Part shown: piece after piece, positions 23,491-32,065 of the stretch
Numbering within the stretch: the stretch's first letter is position 1
Layout of the letters: each line of letters begins with the position of its first letter
Assembly: GCA_945893045.1 (NCBI GenBank)
Contig: CAMDEA010000070.1
Coordinates: 1 to 39,810 of the forward strand
Direction: 5' to 3'
Length of the DNA stretch: 39,810 bases
DNA from: Planctomyces sp. SH-PL62
Lineage (GTDB): Bacteria > Planctomycetota > Planctomycetia > Planctomycetales > Planctomycetaceae
The notes under the pieces: generated by a model
Seen by the model: only the letters and a program-made list of their open reading frames with translations
Told to the model about the DNA's origin: nothing
Database searches by the model: none
Translations under genes and position numbers: made by a program

Positions 23491-25869
23491 ATGCCATCGG
23501 TCATGCCCCATCAACGACAAAATTGGCGATTGATCTCTAACGCCGCGTGCGGATTGGTTCTTCTCAGCGTGGCAGTGATTCACGCAGAGGATTCGCCGGT
23601 CGCTGGGTTGAGAGCGCGTGCGACCGATGTGGCCGTCTTGCTGGCTCGGAATTGTTTGGAGTGCCACAACACTTCCGATCGCAAGGGCGGGCTGGACCTG
23701 ACGCGGCGCGAGCAAGCGTTGCTCGGCGGTGACAGCGGCAAAGTGCTCAAGCCGGGTGATCTCGACAGCGCGCTGTTGAAACGGATCGACGCGGCTGAGA
23801 TGCCGCCGAAGGGACGCGACAAACTCTCCGCCGACGATCGCAAGTTGCTGCGAGATTGGATCAAAGCCGGAGCGACCTGGGCCGCCGATCCGATTGATCC
23901 GTTCCTTTACACCAGCGACCGCCGAGCCGGCTACAACTGGTGGTCGCTGCAACCGCTGCGAGTCGTCGAACCGCCGCATGTCACCCGAAGCGTCAGCGAG
24001 GGAGTCGCGGGACAGGCTCCCAATTCGATCGACAACTTCATCCGGCATCGCCTGGAGAAATCTGGCCTCAAGCCATCTCCCGAAGCCGACAAGAAAACGC
24101 TCATTCGCCGGCTGGCATTCGACCTCATCGGCTTGCCACCGACCCCGGAAGACGTCGAGGACTTCGTCAACGATCGCAACCCACGAGCGTACGAGAAACT
24201 TGTGGATCGGCTGCTCGATTCACCGCACTACGGAGAACGATGGGCACGGCACTGGCTCGACATCGTCCGCTTCGGCGAGAGCCAAGGATTTGAACGCAAC
24301 AAGCTGCGGCCGAGTCTTTGGAAGTACCGCGATTTCGTGGTCGAGGCGTTCAACTCGGACATGCCCTACGACGACTTCATCCGTTGGCAGATTGCTGGCG
24401 ACGTCCTGCAACCGGACGATCCGTTGGCCGTCATCGCCAGCGGCTTTCTGACCGTCGGGCCGTATGACCTGACGGCGTACAACAACGGCACCCCCGACAT
24501 GCAAAAGTTCGCTCGCGAAGAGGAATTGGAGGGACTCGTAGGAGCGGTTGGCCAAACGTTTCTCGGCCTGACGATCAATTGCAGCCGCTGTCACGATCAC
24601 AAGTTCGACCCGATCACCCAGCGCGAGTTCTATCAAATCAGCGCGGCTCTCGGCGGCACTTATCACGGAGACGAACGCGAGAGCCTCGCCGACTCCGCGA
24701 AGCCGATGATCGAACGGCGAATCTCCGCGCTGGACGCGGAAGTCGAGGGCATCAACGCACGCGAGGAGACAGCGGACGAACAGACGAAACGCGAACTCGT
24801 TTCACAACGGTCCCGGCGAGACGCGATTCGACAACTGCTCAAAGGCGGCCCGGTCCACACGACCGTTCCGAAACAGCCGAACGCGTGGCGTGTGCTCGCA
24901 CGTGGTGACTTCAAGCAGCCGGGCGAGATCGTCGCGCCGCGCGGCATCGCATCGGTCACGGGAGTCGAAGCCGATTGGAAGTTGGCTGACAATGCTTTCG
25001 AAGCCAACCGCCGCAAGGCACTCGCGGAATGGATCGCGCATCCGAACAACCCGCTCACGCCGCGAGTCATCGTCAATCGACTGTGGGGCTATCACTTCGG
25101 CGAGGGCTTGGTCCGCACGCCGAGCGACTTCGGTTTTCAGGGCGGTCTGCCTTCGCATCCCGAATTGCTGGACTGGCTCGCTGGACAACTCGTGCATCCG
25201 GCCGACGGCCCCGCGTGGAGCCTGAAGCGGATTCAGCGGTTGATCGTGACGAGCGCGGTTTATCGGCAGGGGTCGATGGTCAAGGGGCAGGGGTCGGCAA
25301 CACCGCTATCCATTGACGCCGACAACCGCTTGCTCTGGCATCGGCCGCGGCGACGACTCGAAGCCGAAACGTTCCGAGACGCCGTGCTCGCGGTTTCTGG
25401 CGACCTTGATTTGAAGCTCGGCGGCCCCGGTTATCGCGACTTCAAAATCTCGAGCGCGGGTAACAACGAAACTTACACGGTCTTCGACGCGGTCGGTCCT
25501 GAGTTCAACCGGCGCAGCCTGTACCGCACTTGGGTCCGAGCCGGCACGAGTCCGCTGCTCGACACGCTCGATTGTCCCGACCCGTCCGTGCCGACGCCCC
25601 GCCGTTCCGTGACCAGCACTCCACTGCAAGCGCTGTCGTTGTTGCATGACCCCCTCATCGAACACTACGCCGGCCGCTTCGCCGAACGCCTGAAGCGCGA
25701 GGCGGGAAACGATCCGCTCGCTCAGGTTCGCCGGGCTTATTGGCTGGGCTTCTCCCGATCACCAAACGCGGACGAGACGGCTTTCGGCCAAAACGTTTTG
25801 CAAGAGCACGATTTGGCTCTGTTCTGTTTGGCGATAATGAATGCGAACGAATTCCTGTTCGTCGATTAA
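23491..25869 (+). CDS. Planctomycete cytochrome c / DUF1549 / DUF1553 protein
   Basis: A 792-aa secreted protein. After a hydrophobic leader the PSCyt1-type domain has a haem c motif NCLECHN (Cys55, Cys58, His59) and ends near DWIKAGATW. The DUF1549 domain spans roughly 180-395 and includes a second haem-like motif NCSRCHDHKFDP (364-373); DUF1553 spans roughly 510-790 with NRLWGYHFGEGLV and RRRLEAETFRDA. Residues about 162-175 (HVTRSVSEG) are encoded by a dispersed palindromic repeat. Function is unproven; the haem motifs suggest redox activity in the periplasm. The stop codon overlaps the Shine-Dalgarno site of the selenoprotein gene 12 nt away, so the genes form an operon. Confidence 0.92.
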   Translation: MPSVMPHQRQNWRLISNAACGLVLLSVAVIHAEDSPVAGLRARATDVAVLLARNCLECHNTSDRKGGLDLTRREQALLGGDSGKVLKPGDLDSALLKRIDAAEMPPKGRDKLSADDRKLLRDWIKAGATWAADPIDPFLYTSDRRAGYNWWSLQPLRVVEPPHVTRSVSEGVAGQAPNSIDNFIRHRLEKSGLKPSPEADKKTLIRRLAFDLIGLPPTPEDVEDFVNDRNPRAYEKLVDRLLDSPHYGERWARHWLDIVRFGESQGFERNKLRPSLWKYRDFVVEAFNSDMPYDDFIRWQIAGDVLQPDDPLAVIASGFLTVGPYDLTAYNNGTPDMQKFAREEELEGLVGAVGQTFLGLTINCSRCHDHKFDPITQREFYQISAALGGTYHGDERESLADSAKPMIERRISALDAEVEGINAREETADEQTKRELVSQRSRRDAIRQLLKGGPVHTTVPKQPNAWRVLARGDFKQPGEIVAPRGIASVTGVEADWKLADNAFEANRRKALAEWIAHPNNPLTPRVIVNRLWGYHFGEGLVRTPSDFGFQGGLPSHPELLDWLAGQLVHPADGPAWSLKRIQRLIVTSAVYRQGSMVKGQGSATPLSIDADNRLLWHRPRRRLEAETFRDAVLAVSGDLDLKLGGPGYRDFKISSAGNNETYTVFDAVGPEFNRRSLYRTWVRAGTSPLLDTLDCPDPSVPTPRRSVTSTPLQALSLLHDPLIEHYAGRFAERLKREAGNDPLAQVRRAYWLGFSRSPNADETAFGQNVLQEHDLALFCLAIMNANEFLFVD
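23977..24002. repeat. Dispersed repeat fragment within the DUF1549 coding sequence
   Basis: This stretch encodes HVTRSVSEG in frame. Its complement matches 4251-4275 at 24 of 25 positions. It lies in a linker between the cytochrome-like and DUF1549 domains, where an insertion would be tolerated. Confidence 0.7.
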
Positions 25870-25881
25870 AGGAGGCGAATC

Positions 25882-26979
25882 ATGAGACGATGGAAAATGG
25901 CGATGGCCGGCTTGTGCGTGATGGCCAGCGCGGCATTGGTGTTTTCGGCAGACGACAAACCGCGACGAACTCAAGAGGGCCGAGCCAAGCGGCTTGATCC
26001 GGCGCGGATCATTTCGCAGCACGACAAAAATGACGACGGATTGCTCGACAAGGAGGAAGCACCTTCGCAGCTTCGCGAACGATTCGCGCGCATTGATGCC
26101 GACAGCGACGGCAAGCTCAGCAAAGACGAACTCGAAAAAGTCAGCGGCGGACTTGCGAAGATGCGGCGGCGAGCGGCGGCTGATTCGACCAAGCCGGCCG
26201 AAACGCCGAAGGCGGCGGAATCTGCTCCCGAAAAGCCGACGTCCGATGACGCCCGCGACGCGGTCTTCCGGTTGCTCGACACCGACAAGGACGGCAAGTT
26301 GTCGAAAGAAGAATTGGAGAACGCAGTCCGGCTGCTGCAACGCGACAAGAACAAAGACGGAATGCTCGATCTCAGCGAACTGCTCACGTCGAAAGACGGT
26401 CGCCGCCGTGGCGAGATTATCACCGGAGCCGCGAAGGGCGAACGGCACCAAGATCAGCTCAACGTCGGTGACGAGGCTCCCGACTTCACGCTGCCCGACA
26501 AGAGCGGCAAGCACGAGATCACGCTGTCGAGCTTTCGCGACAAGAAGCCGGTCGTGCTGATCTTTGCCAGCTACACCTGACCTCCCTTCCGTCGCCAGTC
26601 TGGCGACCTCGAAAAGCTCTATCAGAACTACAAGGACCGCGCGGAGTTCCTGCTGGTCTACATTCGCGAAGCGCATCCCGATTCGGTGCTGTTCACTCAA
26701 AAGGAAGGCTCCGAGTCGCTGCTCAAGGTTCTGCAAACCAACACGCTGGCCGATCGAACTGAGAACGCTCTGATGTGCCTGGAGACTTTGAAGCTGACGT
26801 GTCAAACAGTCGTCGATCGCGAAGACAACGTGGTGAATGCGGCCTACGCTGGTTGGCCCGATCGGTTCTACGTCGTCGATGTTGATGGCAAAATCGCCTA
26901 TCGAGGCGGTCCCGGCCCAGGCGGTTTCAAACCTGCCGAGGTCGAAGAGTGGCTGAAGGAGAATACGAACGCCCCATGA
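25882..26979 (+). CDS. Selenoprotein: EF-hand plus iodothyronine deiodinase/thioredoxin-like domain (Sec at TGA 26578-26580)
   Basis: Read through one in-frame TGA, this is a 365-aa secreted protein. Signal peptide ends near LVFSADD. Four canonical EF-hand loops follow: D48-E59, D72-E83, D133-E144 and D155-E166, so it should bind calcium. From about 193 (LNVGDEAPDFTLPDKSG) it is a peroxiredoxin/thioredoxin-like fold. The active site reads FASYT-Sec233-PPFRRQ, closely matching SCT-Sec-PPF of vertebrate deiodinases, and LLVYIREAHPDS downstream matches their YIEEAHPSD block. The frame continues to TGA at 26977-26979, ending with YVVDVDGKIAYRGG and EEWLKENT. A hairpin at 26591-26607 serves as the likely SECIS. 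AAAGGAGG is 7 nt before the ATG. The 3' end overlaps the DUF1501 start (ATGA). A stop-truncated form would lack its catalytic residue, so Sec insertion is much more likely than pseudogenisation. Confidence 0.88.
26591..26607 (+). promoter_or_regulatory. Putative bacterial SECIS element
   Basis: GTCGCCA (26591-26597) pairs perfectly with TGGCGAC (26601-26607) around the loop GTC. The loop begins 17 nt after the TGA at 26578-26580 and its first base is G. Bacterial SECIS hairpins recognised by SelB have a small apical loop with a conserved G (often GU) about 16-37 nt downstream of the UGA, so position and shape both fit. The stem is also part of the coding sequence (RRQSGD). Confidence 0.75.
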
Positions 26980-28439
26980 AGCTCCAACCAATCAGCAACG
27001 CCATGAGCGATCCGCTGCGAGACTGGCCGCGACGCGAGTTTCTCGGCCAGTTCGCGACCGGCCTGGGTGGCATGGCGCTCGCAACACTGTTGTCGAACGA
27101 GTCCGCCGCCGACTCCGTGCGCGGTGCAGCGGCCGATCCGCCGCCGCATCATCCGCCGAAAGCGAAGCGGGCCATTCAGATTTTTTTGCAGGGGGGCTTG
27201 AGTCAGCTTGAGTCGTTCGATTACCGGCCGCAGTTGGAAAAGCTGCACGGCAAGTCGGTCCCCGGCGACGAGAAGCCGCAGGGATTCATGGGCAAAGTCG
27301 GGCTGCTGCATCGACCGCACTTCAAGTTCCGTCAGCGCGGCGAGAGCGGCTTGTGGGTCTCCGATTTGTTTCCGCATCTCGCCGAAGTCGCGGATGAGCT
27401 GACAGTGATCAAGTCGATGTGGTCGGGGACCGGCAATCACACCCCCGCGACGTATGAAGCCAACAGCGGCTTCCGCACGCTCGGGTTTCCCGCGGCCGGA
27501 GCGTGGGTCTCGTATGGGCTGGGCTGCGAAGTGGACAACCTGCCGACGTTCGTTGTGCTGCCCGACAGCCGCTCGTGGCCGACCGGCCGTGCGAACAATT
27601 GGTCGAGCGGTTTTCTCCCCGCGCGGCATCAAGGAGTCGTGCTCAACACGAGCGGCCCGGCCGTGCGCAATCTGCAACCGGCGACAAAGCTCGAAGAGGC
27701 CACTCAAGCCGCGCGATTCGCGGCCGTTGCGGAACTCAATCGCCGGCATCTCGCCGAACGCGGCCACGACGAACCGCTCGAAAGCCGGATGCGCAGTTAC
27801 GAACTCGCGGCGCGAATGCAACTCGCGATTCCGCAAGCCACGGATCTGAATCAAGAGACCGCAGCCACGCAGGCGATGTACGGAGTCGATCGCAAGGAGT
27901 GCGCGGAGTTCGCGCGAGCCTGTTTGCTGTCGCGGCGATTGCTGGAACATGGCGTCCGGTTCGTGCAGCTTTGGAGCGGTGCGGCGTTCGGGACCGAAGT
28001 GCATTGGGACGCTCACGGCAGCGTGCCGACCAATCATGGCCGCGAGTCCGGAAAAATCGACCAGCCGGTCGCCGCGTTACTGCGTGATCTGCGGCAGCGC
28101 GGGATGCTCGACGACACGCTGGTGATCTTCAACACCGAGTTCGGCCGCACGCCCTACTCCGAAAGCGGTGACGGAAAAGTGGGAGCCGGACGCGACCACA
28201 ACCCCGACGTCTTCAGCGTCTGGCTGGCCGGTGCGGGTTTGCAGCACGGCGTCGCTTACGGAGCGTCCGACGACATCGGTTGGAAGGTGGGCGAGAAACC
28301 GGTCGATGTCCACGACTTCCACGCCACGATCCTGCACTTGCTGGGCATCGACCACACACGGCTGACGTTCTATCACAACGGCATCCAACGCCGGCTGACC
28401 AACGTGCATGGGAATGTGCTGACCGAGTTGCTGTCTTAA
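26976..28439 (+). CDS. DUF1501 family secreted protein
   Basis: A 487-aa protein with a twin-arginine leader (WPRREFLGQFATGLGGMALA), so exported folded. Family signatures are IQIFLQGGLSQLESFDYRP, MWSGTGNHTPATYEANSG, WDAHGSVPTNH, FNTEFGRTPYSES and GRDHNPDVFSVWLAG. DUF1501 proteins resemble the alkaline phosphatase/sulfatase fold and in planctomycetes are usually encoded beside DUF1549/DUF1553 proteins; their biochemical role is not settled. The ATG overlaps the selenoprotein TGA (ATGA at 26976-26979), which fixes this start and shows translational coupling. Confidence 0.92.
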   Translation: MKLQPISNAMSDPLRDWPRREFLGQFATGLGGMALATLLSNESAADSVRGAAADPPPHHPPKAKRAIQIFLQGGLSQLESFDYRPQLEKLHGKSVPGDEKPQGFMGKVGLLHRPHFKFRQRGESGLWVSDLFPHLAEVADELTVIKSMWSGTGNHTPATYEANSGFRTLGFPAAGAWVSYGLGCEVDNLPTFVVLPDSRSWPTGRANNWSSGFLPARHQGVVLNTSGPAVRNLQPATKLEEATQAARFAAVAELNRRHLAERGHDEPLESRMRSYELAARMQLAIPQATDLNQETAATQAMYGVDRKECAEFARACLLSRRLLEHGVRFVQLWSGAAFGTEVHWDAHGSVPTNHGRESGKIDQPVAALLRDLRQRGMLDDTLVIFNTEFGRTPYSESGDGKVGAGRDHNPDVFSVWLAGAGLQHGVAYGASDDIGWKVGEKPVDVHDFHATILHLLGIDHTRLTFYHNGIQRRLTNVHGNVLTELLS

Positions 28440-28441
28440 TG

Positions 28442-28525
28442 GGTTGGCAGGACGATGGGGGCAGAACGATGGGAACAAGAAGCGGAATGGCTTTTATCGT
28501 TCTGCCCACATCGTTCTGCCAAACC
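28442..28525. repeat. Palindrome after the DUF1501 gene
   Basis: Arms 28442-28470 and 28496-28525 are complementary apart from two mismatches and one inserted base. The element starts 2 nt after the DUF1501 stop and ends 15 nt before the next ATG, so it spans the whole junction. Each arm holds an internal near-repeat, GACGATG/AACGATG. Confidence 0.85.
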
Positions 28526-28540
28526 TGATTGGAGATTCTG

Positions 28541-30601
28541 ATGACTCGATGTTTTCAATGGGTTGCCGTGTTGCTGTTGTCCACTCAGACGCTAATCGCG
28601 CAATCGACATCGCATCCGACGCTGCGGCCGTTGCCGGAGGTTTCGCAACGTCCGCTGGGCAACGGGCCGAAGTTGTTCGTGGACCCGGTCAAGGGGAACG
28701 ACGCTGCGGCGGGCACTGAAGCGGCTCCGTGGCGGACGATCAATCACGCTCTGAAGCAATTGGGCGCGAGTGACACGCTCGTGCTGCGGGGCGGCGTGTA
28801 TCGCGAGAACGTTTATTGTGCCGTCGCCGGCAAGCCGGATGCCCCCATCACGATTCGCGCGTTTCCGGGTGAGCGAGTCATCATCGACGGCAGCTTTGCG
28901 GAGTTCTTCGACGAGCCGGCCAAGGCGTGGGAACCATTTCCGAACGGCGCGGCGGGCGAGTATCGCTCGGTCAAAGCGTACAAGAACATTCGCGACGTGC
29001 TGGGTTTGTTCGGCGATTCGCACATCGCATTGCAGACTTACTGGCACACGATGGATTTGCGGGCGGCGAATGAACTTTGGATCGACGACCCGGAGAAGAA
29101 GCTGATGGTTCTGCCGCTCTATTGCGGGCCGGGGTTGTGGTACGACCGCGATTCGGGGCACATTCATGTGCGGTTGGCTCACACGAATCTGACGACGCCG
29201 GGAATCGCCAACTACAAAGGGGAGACCGATCCGCGCAAGCTGCCGCTGATCATCTCGCCGTTCGGATCGATGCCGCTGAAGATCGACATGGCCAAGCATG
29301 TCCGCTTCCAGGATGTGGTCATCCGCGGAGCCGGGACCAATTGCGTCGAATTGCGAATGGGGATCGACGTCGAGTTCGACAACGTCACGATCTTCGCCGG
29401 GACTTACGGCCTGCGATCGCAATCGACGGGGCCGTTCCGCATGGTGAACTCGGCGATTCACGGGATGATCCCGCCGTGGGCGTGGCGAGATGAGAACAGC
29501 CTCTTCACGTATTCGCCGCGCTTCTACGACCCGTTCGTCGCGCCGCCGAAGGATCTCGGCCGGATTGGAAATCCCTCCTACGAAACGCCACCCGGCAACG
29601 CCCGAAACATCGCACGGCTCAATTCGCACGCGCTGATCGTCACCGAGGGAAGCTACGAGTTCGAGGTCTTCTATTACCCGTACAACCACGATTGGGAGAT
29701 CGCCAATTGCGAGTTCACCGACGGGCACGACGGCGTGTATCTCAGCGGCCGAGCGATCAAGTTTCATCACAACGTCGTCGAGCGGATGCAGGACGACGGC
29801 ATTTATCTCAGCAGTCCGTCGCGGTACATGAACGACGACATCCACATTCATCACAACTTGATTCGGGACATCTTCAGCACGTTCGCCTGCAACAACACCG
29901 GCGGGCCGATCGGTGAGATTTACATCTATCGCAATCTGCTCGATCAGCGGCAGGGCGTCCCGTTCAGCCGGCCCAACCCAAAGACTCCGGAAGGGGGCAT
30001 GTTGCGCGGCCACGGATTCCTGGCCCACGGCAACGATCTGCTCGGCATGGAGAGCCTGCACTTCTATCAGAACACCTTCATCACCGAGACCTGGAGCGGC
30101 AGCTACGCCGGCCGTACCTGGACGACGACGCATCCGCGCACGCGCCGCAGCGTGCTCAACAATCTGTTCGTGTACCTCAATCGTTATCCCGATTCGGCGT
30201 ACCCCGAAGAACACGACATCCAGATGGACGGCAACCTGCATTGGTGCCCTGCCGCTGACGCAAAGCTGCCCGATGGCTTCCTTGAGAAAGTCCGCGAGGC
30301 CAAAGGCTCAAAAGCGATCGCCGCGAAATATCCCGGTGGCTGGGAAGCAAACTCGTTCGTCGCCGATCCGCGCTTCACCGCCTTCGATCGTGGCCCCGCC
30401 GCAAAGAACGATTACCGCTTGCAGCCCAACAGCTCGGCGATCGGTAAGGGCATTGTGTTGCCGAAAGATTTGTTCGATCCGCAACGTCCGGTCATCGAGG
30501 CTCGGCCCGATATTGGTGCGGTTCCGCTCGGCAGCGAAGTCCCTGGATTCGGACGGCAAGGACGTGTGAAATCCCCCGTGACTGGAAAAGATTCTCCGTA
30601 G
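28541..30601 (+). CDS. Secreted right-handed beta-helix protein (polysaccharide lyase/epimerase-like fold)
   Basis: A 686-aa protein with signal peptide MTRCFQWVAVLLLSTQTLIAQ. Its opening LFVDPVKGNDAAAGTEAAPW, then TINHALKQL and LRGGVYREN, is the typical start of secreted parallel beta-helix proteins (DUF1565-like). Later HDGVYLSGRAIKFHHNVVE and DDIHIHHNLIRDIFS show regular coils. Such folds bind or cleave polysaccharides, but no catalytic residues could be assigned with confidence. Residues about 340-348 (GRIGNPSYE) look like a repeat-derived insertion. GGAGA lies before the ATG at 28541. Neighbouring sialidase-like and hydrolase genes point to polysaccharide handling. Confidence 0.82.
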   Translation: MTRCFQWVAVLLLSTQTLIAQSTSHPTLRPLPEVSQRPLGNGPKLFVDPVKGNDAAAGTEAAPWRTINHALKQLGASDTLVLRGGVYRENVYCAVAGKPDAPITIRAFPGERVIIDGSFAEFFDEPAKAWEPFPNGAAGEYRSVKAYKNIRDVLGLFGDSHIALQTYWHTMDLRAANELWIDDPEKKLMVLPLYCGPGLWYDRDSGHIHVRLAHTNLTTPGIANYKGETDPRKLPLIISPFGSMPLKIDMAKHVRFQDVVIRGAGTNCVELRMGIDVEFDNVTIFAGTYGLRSQSTGPFRMVNSAIHGMIPPWAWRDENSLFTYSPRFYDPFVAPPKDLGRIGNPSYETPPGNARNIARLNSHALIVTEGSYEFEVFYYPYNHDWEIANCEFTDGHDGVYLSGRAIKFHHNVVERMQDDGIYLSSPSRYMNDDIHIHHNLIRDIFSTFACNNTGGPIGEIYIYRNLLDQRQGVPFSRPNPKTPEGGMLRGHGFLAHGNDLLGMESLHFYQNTFITETWSGSYAGRTWTTTHPRTRRSVLNNLFVYLNRYPDSAYPEEHDIQMDGNLHWCPAADAKLPDGFLEKVREAKGSKAIAAKYPGGWEANSFVADPRFTAFDRGPAAKNDYRLQPNSSAIGKGIVLPKDLFDPQRPVIEARPDIGAVPLGSEVPGFGRQGRVKSPVTGKDSP
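29558..29584. repeat. Probable repeat-derived in-frame segment (GRIGNPSYE)
   Basis: The coding segment for GRIGNPSYE matches a peptide I recall recurring in unrelated planctomycete proteins, derived from an intergenic repeat containing GGATTGGAAATCCC. That core is itself a palindrome-like word (GGATT...AATCCC). No second copy was found in this window, so support is weaker than for the other inserts. Confidence 0.4.
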
Positions 30602-30867
30602 GTAGTTCGACCCCCAACAGCCTTGTGCCGTTGGTGAAGCAGATGGTGGGCTAGTTGATGTCGTCCCAACATCCTCCCAACTCTCCCGTTCCTCCGCCTT
30701 CGGCGGAGGAACGGGAGAGTTGGGAGGATGTTGGTGGGGCTCTGCTTGTTAGCTCTCCATCGTTTTCACCATCCGGGCAAGCCGGATGGGGTCATCAATC
30801 GGAAAGTCATACAGTCGAATGAGCGATGTGTTGCCGTCTTGCCTCTTTTTGAAATTGGAGGTGTCCG
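30602..30867. repeat. Intergenic perfect 33-bp hairpin (30666-30734)
   Basis: Arms 30666-30698 and 30702-30734 are perfectly complementary over 33 nt with a loop of only 3 nt. This is the tightest hairpin in the window. It starts 64 nt after the upstream stop and lies 133 nt before the next ATG. No T-run follows. The rest of the 266-nt gap shows only GGAGGTG before 30868. Confidence 0.92.
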
Positions 30868-32025
30868 ATGCGATTCGATCGCCGCGTGGCCTGCCAGATC
30901 ATGGCCGGGAGTTTGTTTGGCGTCCCTTCAGCGCTTCGCGCGGTCGCGCAAGACTCGACCGACCGCTTCGCCGGATTTCCGCCGATTGGCGTTCATCGGA
31001 AGGCCGAGCGGACTCAACCGGTGATCGTCAGCGACGGTGTCGGCGACGTGCTGCGGCCGCAGTGGACGCGAGCGATGACGGATCTCGGCGGCTGGCCGAC
31101 GATGTTTCGCTTTCGAGGCGAGATCTATCTCGCCTTCTATCACGGCGACGGACACCGCTACAAACAGCATGAGGCGACCGATCGGATCAAGACGTATCGC
31201 AGCCGCGATGAAGGCCGCACCTGGACTGAGATTGCCAGTTGCCCGCCGAACGATCCGAAGAAGTTTCAGGGGACTCCCGAATTCGTCGCCACCGACGACA
31301 CGCTGTTCTGCTACGACTTCGACGCCAGCCGCCAGACACAAGTCCGCACATCAGCCGACGGCGTATCCTGGTCCGAGCCGCGCAACTGTTACAAGCCGCC
31401 GTTCTATTTCTGGGGTGTGATCTACGACCGCGAATCCAAAATGTTCTGGTGCCCGCCGCACGCTATTCCGCACACCGGCACGTCGAATGAGCGGCAGATT
31501 CATCTCATCCGATCGGCCAACGGAATTGATTGGGAGTTCGTCTCATTGGTTGCGTCGTACAACAACGCCAGCGAATCCACGCTGCGGTTTGAACCGGACC
31601 GCACCATGACGATCGTGATTCGCCGCAAGTACGGCTCGACCTGCAACGTGGCGGTGGCCAAGCCGCCCTATCGCGATTGGCAAATACTCGAGCGGCCGGT
31701 GATCGCCGAAGGAGAACACTTCTACGAGATCGGCGGCCAGACGTTTCTCGCCTCGCGAGCCAGCTATCGCGGCCAGGACGAGCGCGTCTTGAATGCTCCG
31801 CAGGTGTTCGACAAACGCCGTTCGTATTCGACGATCTACCGCTGGACCAAGGACCGGCAGCTTGTCGAATGGGCCGTGATGGACAGCCTGGGAGATTGCT
31901 CGTATCCCCATCTCGTTGAAACTCCGACCGAAGTGTTGTGTGCCTATTACAGCCAGCATGAGAACGGACTTTGCAAAGCGTTCCTGTGCGGCTACGACAA
32001 GGCTGCGTTCATAAAACCCGCGTGA
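30868..32025 (+). CDS. Secreted sialidase-like beta-propeller protein
   Basis: A 385-aa protein with an atypical leader (MRFDRRVACQIMAGSLFGVPSALRAVAQ), possibly a Tat-like or weak Sec signal. It has an Asp-box, SRDEGRTW (112-119), and two degenerate ones (TSADGVSWS, RSANGIDWE), so it belongs to the sialidase-type propeller superfamily. The catalytic arginine triad and RIP motif of true sialidases are not obvious, so it may be a glycan-binding or other glycosidase relative. GGAGGTG lies about 5 nt before the ATG. It precedes the alpha/beta hydrolase gene by 40 nt, probably in the same operon. Confidence 0.75.
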   Translation: MRFDRRVACQIMAGSLFGVPSALRAVAQDSTDRFAGFPPIGVHRKAERTQPVIVSDGVGDVLRPQWTRAMTDLGGWPTMFRFRGEIYLAFYHGDGHRYKQHEATDRIKTYRSRDEGRTWTEIASCPPNDPKKFQGTPEFVATDDTLFCYDFDASRQTQVRTSADGVSWSEPRNCYKPPFYFWGVIYDRESKMFWCPPHAIPHTGTSNERQIHLIRSANGIDWEFVSLVASYNNASESTLRFEPDRTMTIVIRRKYGSTCNVAVAKPPYRDWQILERPVIAEGEHFYEIGGQTFLASRASYRGQDERVLNAPQVFDKRRSYSTIYRWTKDRQLVEWAVMDSLGDCSYPHLVETPTEVLCAYYSQHENGLCKAFLCGYDKAAFIKPA

Positions 32026-32065
32026 GAAATCCGCCGCTGATCGTCCTCGAAACGGAACACCGGAT

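Noticed and set aside
26581..26979. Separate downstream gene after the TGA at 26578
   Set aside because: No ribosome site or plausible start exists near 26581, and the frame is continuous with the upstream protein and completes its fold.
28592..30241. Long antisense open frame of 549 codons opposite the beta-helix gene
   Set aside because: It shadows a gene with a signal peptide and recognised fold; the antisense translation is rich in Arg and Val with no family features. The same applies to long antisense frames at 5465-6694, 9178-10308, 11066-12343 and 13688-14857.
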